Source: Alphaproteobacteria bacterium (GTDB taxonomy: Bacteria; Pseudomonadota; Alphaproteobacteria; Micropepsales; Micropepsaceae). Taken from it: a DNA stretch of 7,407 bases. Where the stretch lies: the NCBI GenBank assembly GCA_003131925.1, contig PKWC01000093.1, positions 40,461 through 47,867 on the forward strand, written 5' to 3'. Position 1 is the stretch's first letter. Each line of letters begins with the position of its first letter. Under the pieces are notes generated by a model. The model was not told where the DNA came from. It did no database searches and saw nothing but the letters and a program-made list of their open reading frames with translations. The position numbers and the translations under genes are program-made. This document shows, piece after piece, positions 1 to 5,356 of this stretch.

Positions 1-260
1 GTCTCGCAATGATGGCAGGAACGCGGGAAATGCACGGTGCGGCCGGCCGCGCCGCTACCCGCCTCGTAGCTATGCACACGGTTGAACCACACGCCGTCCG
101 GGTCCGCATCGTAGGGTGCGATGTCGGTGAGCGGGGCGGCTACACCGCCGCTGTTCCATTCCTTGCAATGCACGGCGCAGGCATGACAGCCGACACAGGT
201 GTCGAGGTCGATGACGAGACCGAGTTTTTTTGCTGCGGAATTGTTGGGCAGATCGGTCAT
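1..260 (-). CDS. soeB: SoeB, 4Fe-4S electron-transfer subunit of sulfite dehydrogenase (partial, C-terminus off window)
   Basis: The first 86 codons of a DmsB/NrfC-type ferredoxin subunit are present; the rest lies beyond the left edge. The reading starts MTDLPNNSAAKKLGLVIDLD and continues into a classic cluster-binding run, CVGCHACAVHC (Cys22, Cys25, Cys28, Cys32). A second cysteine pair follows at residues 82 and 85 (SCHHCE), where the next cluster motif would begin. In this family the subunit carries several [4Fe-4S] clusters and relays electrons from the molybdenum subunit to a membrane NrfD/SoeC-type anchor. No signal peptide is seen, which fits a cytoplasmic enzyme. The ATG overlaps the soeA stop in an ATGA arrangement, so the two are probably translationally coupled; a modest purine-rich GGAAAAG lies about 7 nt upstream, inside soeA. 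The A7 run at codons 10-12 is noted separately. Assignment to SoeB rather than a generic DmsB rests on the SoeA partner and on resemblance to roseobacter SoeB N-termini as I remember them. Confidence 0.85.
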   Translation of the reverse strand, partial: MTDLPNNSAAKKLGLVIDLDTCVGCHACAVHCKEWNSGGVAAPLTDIAPYDADPDGVWFNRVHSYEAGSGAAGRTVHFPRSCHHCE

Positions 261-3130
261 GGAGTCTTTTCCGCTTCGGCTCGAAATTCCGCACCGTAAC
301 GCAGCACGGACGGTCGTGCGGGCATGTCCGGCGGCAGTTTCAGCCGCGCGAATTGCGGCGTGGAAACGCTCGTTCCCACACCCGCCTTCTCCAGCTTCAC
401 GCGCAGATCGGACCAGGCGGCCTGGCCGGTTACGGGATCGCTGTTGGAATATCGGTAGCCCCCCGCCTTCGCCGGAAGCAGCTCGTCGATCAGGTGATTG
501 ATGAGAAAGCCGCGCTGGGTTTCGCCGGCATCAGACGCGATATTCCAGGCTCCGCGGCGCTTGCCGATAGCGTTCCACGTCCACACCGTGTCGGGATTCA
601 CGCCGTCCATCAGGCGGACCTGGACGGTGATCGCGCCGTGCCGGCTCGAAACATGGACCCAATCATCGTCCGCGATGCCGAGCTTTGCGGCCGTGGCGTG
701 GTGGATGTAGAGCCGGTTCTCGCCGTGGATCTGGCGCAGCCACGCATTCTGCGAACCCCAGCTGTGATACATCGCCATCGGCCGCTGCGTGATCGCGTGA
801 AGGGGAAAATCTCCCGGTGAGTCCGGAGTTTCCTCGAAGGGCGGATACCAGAGCGGCAGAGGATCGAAATACGCCGCGACCCGCTCGCGATGCGCTGCTG
901 GCGGCTGCACATTGCCATGGCCTTGTGCCGCAAGACGGAAGCGCTGCAAGGGCTCGCTGTAGAGCTGCAATGCCATCGCTTCCGTGCGCTCGAGGAATCC
1001 CATCGCCACCGCCCATTGCTGATAGTCGCGGTTGATGTGCTTGAAGTATCGGCCTGCGGGGGGGATTTCGGCGCGCCAGAAGCAGCCGTTTTCGACATAG
1101 GCGTCGAGCTGGCTTGCATTGGGGCTGCCGGTACCGCTTCGTTGTCCGTCTGCGCCGCGCCAGCCCGCCAGCAAGCCGATGCCGGGCCGGCGCTCGTGAT
1201 TGACGAGATAATCCGCATAGAGTCCCGGGTAGCGCGGTGACCCCTCCTCATTGATCAAACCGGGCAGACCGAGTCTTGCTCCAAGCTCGATCAGCACGTC
1301 CTGAAACGGTCGCACGTCGCGGTCGGGCGCCAGCACCGGCTGGCGGATGGCGTCGGCGGCGCCGTCGGCATTCGAGATCGGCCGGTCGAGCAGCGAGATG
1401 CAGTCCCATCTTTCGAGATAGGTGGTGTCCGGCAACACGAGATCCGCATAGGCGACCATCTCGGAATAATAGGCATCGGAATAGATGATGTGCGGAATGC
1501 GATACTCTTGGGACCCGGGATCGCGATCGGTCAGCATCGCCATCGTGCCGGCGGTGTTCATCGATGTGTTCCACGCCGCGTTGGCCATGAACATCAGAAG
1601 CGTGTCGACGGGATAGGGATCGCCCTTCCACGCATTGTGGATGACCATATGAAACATGCCGTGCGCGGCGAACGGCGCCTCCCAGGAGAACGCCTTGTCG
1701 ATGCGGCGTGGCGTGCCGTCGGCATCGACGAGAAGATCTTCCGGCGATGCGGGATAACCGAGCGGCGTCCCTTCGAGAGGCCGCTCGGGACCAATCTGGT
1801 CCGCGCGGCCCGCGGGCCTGGTGCGCGGAGGGATGGGTTGTGGAAAGGGCGGCCGGATGCGGAAACCGCCGGGCGTTTCGATGGCGCCGAGCAGCATCTG
1901 CAGCAGATGAAGCGCGCGGCAGGTGTGGAAGCCGTTGGAATGGGCCGAGATGCCGCGCATCGCGTGCATCGAGACGCCGCGTCCCACCATGCGCTCGTGG
2001 CGGCGGCCCGCAACATCCGTCCAGGGCTGTTCGATCACCACGGGCGCGTCAAAGGCGGCTGCGGCAAGTTCGGCTGCAATGCGGCGAATTGTGGCGGCGG
2101 AAATTCCTGTCGCTGCGGCAGCGTTGTCGACGGAGTAACAGGGCTCGAGACAGCGTGCGACCATTAGTGCGAAGGCTGGCACCGCTATTCGTCCATCCGC
2201 CAGCCGGCATTCGCCCGCGAGCGCTGGCGCGACGGATGGATCGAGCGGCAGCGCCTGTCCGCCATGCCGATCGCGAACGAGCGGTTTGCCTTGCTCGTCG
2301 CGCGCGAACAGCCCGTCGTCGGGCCCGCCAGGATCCCGGATCACCAGCCACGGAGCGTTGGTGTAAGTTGCGAGATACTCGGCATCGACCTTTCCGGCGC
2401 GCAACAATTCCTGCGCCAGAGCCATCACCAGGAGACCATCCGTACCCGGACGAATGCCGAGCCATTCGTCCGCGATCGCCGAATAGCCCGTGCGCACCGG
2501 ATTGACGGATACGATTTTCGCGCCGCGCGCCTTCAACTTTCCGAGGCCGATCTTCAGCGGATTGCTGTCATGGTCTTCGGCGACGCCGAACAGCAGAAAA
2601 TACTTGGTGTGATCCCAGTCGGGCTCCCCGAATTCCCAGAACGAGCCGCCTATGGTGTACATCCCCGCTGCGGCCATGTTGACCGAACAGAAGCCACCAT
2701 GAGCCGCATAGTTGGGCGTGCCGAACTGGCTCGCCCACCAGCCGGTCAGGGCCTGGGACTGGTCGCGGCCGGTGAAGAAGGCGAGGCGCCTCGGATCGGT
2801 GCGCCTGATATCGCCGAGCCACGTGCAGGCCGTGTCGAGCGCTTCTTCCCAGCTGATCTCGCGAAACTCGCCGCTTCCGCGCGGACCGATCCTGCGCAGC
2901 GGTCGCGAGAGTCGGGCAGGCGAATAATGCTGCATGATGCCGGCCGAGCCCTTTGCGCAGAGTACGCCGCGATTGACCGGATGCTCGCGGTTGCCCTCGA
3001 TGTAGCGGATACGCCCGTCGGCCAGATGCACCTTTATGCCGCACCGGCAGGCGCACATGTAGCAGGTCGTCTCCACCACGCGATCGCCGATCGGCCGGGA
3101 TGCGGGCGTGGGTGGTTCGATCGCCGCCAT
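257..3130 (-). CDS. soeA: SoeA, molybdopterin iron-sulfur subunit of cytoplasmic sulfite dehydrogenase
   Basis: This 957-aa protein belongs to the DMSO reductase superfamily. Near the N-terminus is the [4Fe-4S] motif C-x2-C-x3-C-x27-C (Cys23, 26, 30 and 58, in CYMCACRC and VLCAKG), followed by the conserved Lys60. The likely molybdenum ligand is Cys148 in GGFCSVN, aligned with the active-site Cys of nitrate reductase and formate dehydrogenase relatives. The C-terminal molybdopterin-dinucleotide-binding domain spans roughly residues 775-915 (QRPMAMYHSWGSQNAWLRQ, then WTWNAIGKR and SNSDPVTGQAAW). These signatures match SoeA, which in Allochromatium and roseobacters oxidises sulfite to sulfate in the cytoplasm and feeds quinone through SoeBC. 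No twin-arginine signal is present. The start is uncertain. I chose the ATG at 3130, which has GGAATGG 5 nt upstream. ATGs at 3139 and 3163 and a GTG at 3265 are in frame, but the added residues look non-homologous. A polysulfide or thiosulfate reductase-like role is the main alternative. Confidence 0.85.
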   Translation of the reverse strand: MAAIEPPTPASRPIGDRVVETTCYMCACRCGIKVHLADGRIRYIEGNREHPVNRGVLCAKGSAGIMQHYSPARLSRPLRRIGPRGSGEFREISWEEALDTACTWLGDIRRTDPRRLAFFTGRDQSQALTGWWASQFGTPNYAAHGGFCSVNMAAAGMYTIGGSFWEFGEPDWDHTKYFLLFGVAEDHDSNPLKIGLGKLKARGAKIVSVNPVRTGYSAIADEWLGIRPGTDGLLVMALAQELLRAGKVDAEYLATYTNAPWLVIRDPGGPDDGLFARDEQGKPLVRDRHGGQALPLDPSVAPALAGECRLADGRIAVPAFALMVARCLEPCYSVDNAAAATGISAATIRRIAAELAAAAFDAPVVIEQPWTDVAGRRHERMVGRGVSMHAMRGISAHSNGFHTCRALHLLQMLLGAIETPGGFRIRPPFPQPIPPRTRPAGRADQIGPERPLEGTPLGYPASPEDLLVDADGTPRRIDKAFSWEAPFAAHGMFHMVIHNAWKGDPYPVDTLLMFMANAAWNTSMNTAGTMAMLTDRDPGSQEYRIPHIIYSDAYYSEMVAYADLVLPDTTYLERWDCISLLDRPISNADGAADAIRQPVLAPDRDVRPFQDVLIELGARLGLPGLINEEGSPRYPGLYADYLVNHERRPGIGLLAGWRGADGQRSGTGSPNASQLDAYVENGCFWRAEIPPAGRYFKHINRDYQQWAVAMGFLERTEAMALQLYSEPLQRFRLAAQGHGNVQPPAAHRERVAAYFDPLPLWYPPFEETPDSPGDFPLHAITQRPMAMYHSWGSQNAWLRQIHGENRLYIHHATAAKLGIADDDWVHVSSRHGAITVQVRLMDGVNPDTVWTWNAIGKRRGAWNIASDAGETQRGFLINHLIDELLPAKAGGYRYSNSDPVTGQAAWSDLRVKLEKAGVGTSVSTPQFARLKLPPDMPARPSVLRYGAEFRAEAEKTP

Positions 3131-3313
3131 GGAAGCCATTCCGTTCGCCAGAATTTGCCGCATCGCTGGAAACCAGCACGGCAAGCCGCTCGCCTGTCGC
3201 GGCCCTGAGAACAATACTCGTAGATTCGAAAGGCGAGCGAAAGCAGCGAGGCCCGGGCAGGTCACCGATTGGCGAAACCCCGTCTGGAGATAACGGAAAC
3301 GCGCCGGAGGGTA

Positions 3314-3685
3314 CTAGCGGAAATCCGGATCGAAGCTATCGGGCGATTCGGGCACGGCGGACCGATACTCGTGGCCCGGGCCGAGTGCGGCCGGCCTATC
3401 GAAGCGGAACGCGTCGTCTGTGCCAAAACCCTCGTCGACATCGACAGCGTAGTCGTCAGAAGGGCCCCCCGCGAAGGTCCCTCCGCCCGTACGGCCCAGA
3501 GACCCGGCGCCAAACCGAGCCGAGGACACGCTGCAGAACGGGCCAACTTGGCACCTATTGAACCCTCGAAAGAGAACGACCGGGCGGGAAGGTCTGCCGC
3601 CGGGTGCGCGTGCGTTTGCGGTCGAGGAAAATACCGAGCCCGCAAGGATCGCCGTGCCCAACGCTATCCACAATCGGATTTTCAT
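3314..3685 (-). CDS. Small predicted secreted protein, unknown function
   Basis: I do not recognise this 123-aa protein. It begins with a textbook signal peptide: Lys2 and Arg4, a hydrophobic core (LWIALGTAILAG), and a likely signal peptidase I site after TANA (residue 25). The mature part is about 98 aa. Its first third is basic and carries two cysteines (Cys45 and Cys51 in NRCQVGPFC) that could form a disulfide. A Gly/Ser-rich middle follows. The last 50 residues or so are strongly acidic (Asp/Glu-rich, ending SFDPDFR). The low complexity suggests a partly disordered periplasmic or surface protein. The start is supported by CGGGAGA 5 nt before the ATG. The frame is open upstream to 3832, but that stretch is Arg-rich, runs into the end of the DUF5996 gene and would bury the signal peptide. 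It stands alone, 104 bp after the DUF5996 gene and 183 bp before soeA. The signal peptide and ribosome site make it probably real; no function can be given. Confidence 0.62.
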   Translation of the reverse strand: MKIRLWIALGTAILAGSVFSSTANARAPGGRPSRPVVLFRGFNRCQVGPFCSVSSARFGAGSLGRTGGGTFAGGPSDDYAVDVDEGFGTDDAFRFDRPAALGPGHEYRSAVPESPDSFDPDFR

Positions 3686-3690
3686 GGCTT

Positions 3691-3697
3691 TCTCCCG
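3691..3697 (-). promoter_or_regulatory. Ribosome binding site of the small secreted protein
   Basis: CGGGAGA on the minus strand sits 5 nt before the ATG at 3685. It decides the start, because the frame is open further upstream but no comparable site precedes the earlier in-frame candidates. Confidence 0.6.
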
Positions 3698-3757
3698 CCA
3701 GACGCCGTTTCGTTCATGAAAACGCGAAGCCCGGCGGCTCGTTGCGCGGCGCCCTCT

Positions 3758-3776
3758 CGCGCGGTGGTTCCGCGCG
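3758..3776 (-). terminator. GC-rich hairpin just after the DUF5996 gene, possible terminator
   Basis: A perfect 7-bp inverted repeat, CGCGCGG and CCGCGCG, is separated by a 5-nt loop. It begins 13 nt past the stop codon of the DUF5996 gene, in the direction of transcription. No T-run follows on the minus strand, so it is not a canonical intrinsic terminator. It may help end or stabilise the message, or it may be chance in GC-rich DNA. Confidence 0.3.
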
Positions 3777-3789
3777 GACGCATTCCCCG

Positions 3790-4728
3790 TCAGTCGACGA
3801 CGCGTGGCCGCCCGCGCTCGCCGAGAGCGCATTCGAGCGCGGCGCGGTCCCAGTGTCCGCCGTCGGCTGCCGCCTCATACGTGCTCTGCAGGAATTCCAT
3901 CAGGCATCTGGCCGGATCGGGGGTGGTGCGTACGGCCTCATACGGAAGAATGAATTCGCCAAGCTCCTTTTCGAAATGCGCTGCGGCGGGGCGCACCGCT
4001 GCCCGGGGAAAGCCTTCAGGCATCGGGTAGGCGTAGGAATAGAACGCCGCATACTCGATCGGTCCGCCGCCCGGCCAAAAACCGGCGCTCGACACTTCGT
4101 GCGAATAGGCCTCGCGCGTTACCGCGTCAGGCAGGTGAGGAAAGCCTCCAGGATGAAGCGGCGCCCGGCGGCCGGAGAAGCGCGTCACGGCGAGATCGGG
4201 GGCGCCCCAAAAGAAATGAATCGGACTCACCTTTCCAAGGAACGCCGTTCGAAAATGTGAAAGCACCTCGTGAGCCTTGAGAAGGACCCGCCAAAACCGG
4301 TTGGCGAAGTCGGGATCATAGGCGGCATGCGCGGTGTCGTGGCGAAACGGAACGGCGTCCGCAATCTCGTTCGGCGATCCGTCGATGCGCACATCGACCC
4401 CAAGTTCGGACAAGCACGACAAGTACGCGGTGTAGAACGCCGCAACGCTCATCGGCCGCAGTACAAGGTGCAGGATCTGTCCGGTGCTCGCGCGCAGCCA
4501 AAGGATGTGATTGATGAAGTCGAATTCGATCTGCAATCCAAGGCTGCCCGCATGCATCAATGGGGTGCCGAGGCCGCGCGCGGTGACGTCGAACGTCACA
4601 TGCCACGAATGGTTGAGCCATGGCGTCAGCGCGAGGCGTGTCTTGCCGACGATCTGCGTCCACAGCTGCAGAGTCGCGCAGGTCTCTTTCCACGCCGCGT
4701 AGGGTAGCTCCGGCCATTCTTCGGGCAT
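3790..4728 (-). CDS. DUF5996 family protein
   Basis: This 312-aa protein matches the uncharacterised DUF5996 family by several conserved stretches: the N-terminal EEWPELPYAAWKETCATLQL with WTQIVGK just after it, NHSWH at residues 39-43, HFFWGAPDLAVTRFSGR at 171-187, SHEVSSAGFWPG at 209-220 and FYSYAYPMPEGF at 229-240. It has no signal peptide and no membrane segment, so it should be cytoplasmic. The protein is rich in Trp, His and Phe, and several conserved His/Asp/Glu residues could bind a metal or ligand, but I know of no established activity. The length looks complete for the family. The ATG at 4728 has GGAG 8 nt upstream; a TTG directly before it (4731) is an unnecessary alternative. It lies 185 bp after the exported His-rich gene, with a palindrome cluster between, so it probably has its own promoter. 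The family call is strong; the function is unknown. Confidence 0.9.
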   Translation of the reverse strand: MPEEWPELPYAAWKETCATLQLWTQIVGKTRLALTPWLNHSWHVTFDVTARGLGTPLMHAGSLGLQIEFDFINHILWLRASTGQILHLVLRPMSVAAFYTAYLSCLSELGVDVRIDGSPNEIADAVPFRHDTAHAAYDPDFANRFWRVLLKAHEVLSHFRTAFLGKVSPIHFFWGAPDLAVTRFSGRRAPLHPGGFPHLPDAVTREAYSHEVSSAGFWPGGGPIEYAAFYSYAYPMPEGFPRAAVRPAAAHFEKELGEFILPYEAVRTTPDPARCLMEFLQSTYEAAADGGHWDRAALECALGERGRPRVVD

Positions 4729-4780
4729 CAATCCGGCTCCGTGAAATCAGCGCGCCGCCCCGTCCGGTGCGAAGCTTGTC

Positions 4781-4860
4781 CTCGGGCCGGCCTTCGGCCG
4801 GATCCGGGGGCGCCACCCCGCAACAACTGCGGGGCAGGCTCTCCCCCAAAAGTGGGGGAG
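4781..4860. repeat. Cluster of three GC-rich palindromes, probable interspersed intergenic element
   Basis: Three hairpin-forming inverted repeats lie nearly end to end. At 4787-4801, CCGGCC and GGCCGG flank a TTC loop. At 4816-4834, CCCCGCA and TGCGGGG flank ACAAC. At 4841-4860, CTCCCCC and GGGGGAG flank AAAAGT. The first overlaps two further short palindromes, GGCCGGCC (4785-4792) and CCGGATCCGG (4798-4807). The cluster sits between the stop of the exported His-rich gene (4914) and the start of the DUF5996 gene (4728), so it would be transcribed in the 3' tail of the former. No T-run follows any stem. Similar CTCCCCC...GGGGGAG elements recur between genes in many Hyphomicrobiales genomes, as far as I recall; copies elsewhere in this genome cannot be seen here. 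A short 5-bp stem (CGCGA and TCGCG, 4896-4908) lies between the cluster and the stop codon. Confidence 0.65.
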
Positions 4861-4913
4861 GAAAATCGAGCGCACACCTTTCCTCGACGAGCCTGCGCGA
4901 AACTCGCGGCGCC

Positions 4914-5312
4914 TTACTTAATGCCTTTCAGCACCGCCACCGTCGCCGTCGCTTCCTGCCGAGCGGTGGTGACATCCGTCGCGCCGAGGCCGTTTTCGGC
5001 TTTTGCCAGAGCGGCTTGGAGTGCCTGTTTCGTCGACGCATTGGTGGAATCCGGGATGGCGCCGGCGCCATTGTTGGCGCATGGATTCAACTCTTTCGCA
5101 TCGAATCCCTGCCCCCCGGGACCCACCAGGCAATTGACCGCGTGATGCAGATGCGTATGCACGGTCGCAATGTCCGTTCCTCGGGCCGCGAGGCCGGCAT
5201 GCATGGTCGCATTGTTGATTTCTGCGCTCACATCGGCAGCCAGAACAGGAAGCGCAAATAAGCTGGCGGCACCCACGAACAGAACTGCAACGGCAGATAA
5301 TTTCTGGAACAT
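4914..5312 (-). CDS. Exported small His-rich protein with HTHLHH and two cysteines, unknown function
   Basis: This 132-aa protein starts with a clear signal peptide: Lys4, a hydrophobic core from residue 6 to about 22, and cleavage near LPVLAA (residue 25 or 26), giving a periplasmic product of about 106 aa. The mature part has a His-rich helix-like segment, HTHLHHAVNCLVG (residues 52-64), preceded by His38. A Gly-rich stretch follows, then a second cysteine in ELNPCANNGAGA (Cys78). The C-terminal half is an Ala-rich, probably helical region. Cys61 and Cys78 could form a disulfide, and His38, 52, 54, 56 and 57 could bind a metal or haem, but that is inference. I recall similar uncharacterised proteobacterial proteins with the HLHH-NCLVGPGG core. 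The start is firm because GGGAGGG lies 4 nt before the ATG. The frame is open to 5648, but that part lies inside the monooxygenase gene and is a shadow. The 44-bp gap to the upstream monooxygenase allows co-transcription. Confidence 0.85.
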   Translation of the reverse strand: MFQKLSAVAVLFVGAASLFALPVLAADVSAEINNATMHAGLAARGTDIATVHTHLHHAVNCLVGPGGQGFDAKELNPCANNGAGAIPDSTNASTKQALQAALAKAENGLGATDVTTARQEATATVAVLKGIK

Positions 5313-5316
5313 AGTT

Positions 5317-5323
5317 CCCTCCC
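5317..5323 (-). promoter_or_regulatory. Strong ribosome binding site of the exported His-rich protein
   Basis: GGGAGGG on the minus strand is a near-perfect anti-16S match 4 nt before the ATG at 5312. It fixes this start and suggests efficient translation; it is the best such site in the window. Confidence 0.75.
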
Positions 5324-5356
5324 AGTGCTCGTGCCCCTTGACTGGCTGCGATCCTA

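Noticed and set aside
230..820. Plus-strand open frame of 196 codons across the soeA 3' end and the soeB start
   Set aside because: It spans two well-supported minus-strand genes and has no domain or clear ribosome site.
1490..2167. Plus-strand open frame of 225 codons opposite soeA
   Set aside because: Antisense shadow over a conserved molybdopterin enzyme; the product is Arg/Gly/His-rich with no family resemblance.
2264..3208. Plus-strand open frame of 314 codons opposite soeA
   Set aside because: It lies fully antisense to the conserved N-terminal half of soeA, shows no recognisable domain, and long antisense frames are expected in GC-rich coding DNA.
3701..3724. TTCATGAA palindrome flanked by CGTT/AACG upstream of the secreted protein gene
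   Set aside because: It is a short imperfect dyad. It could be an operator, but nothing else supports that, so it is not listed as a site.
3269..4030. Plus-strand open frame of 253 codons over the secreted protein and the end of the DUF5996 gene
   Set aside because: Arg-rich composition typical of a shadow frame; it would be antisense to two better-supported genes.
4914..5312. Annotation of the His-rich protein as SmbP-type small metal-binding protein
   Set aside because: It lacks the repeated His-x-x-x-His helices that define SmbP; only a single His cluster is seen.
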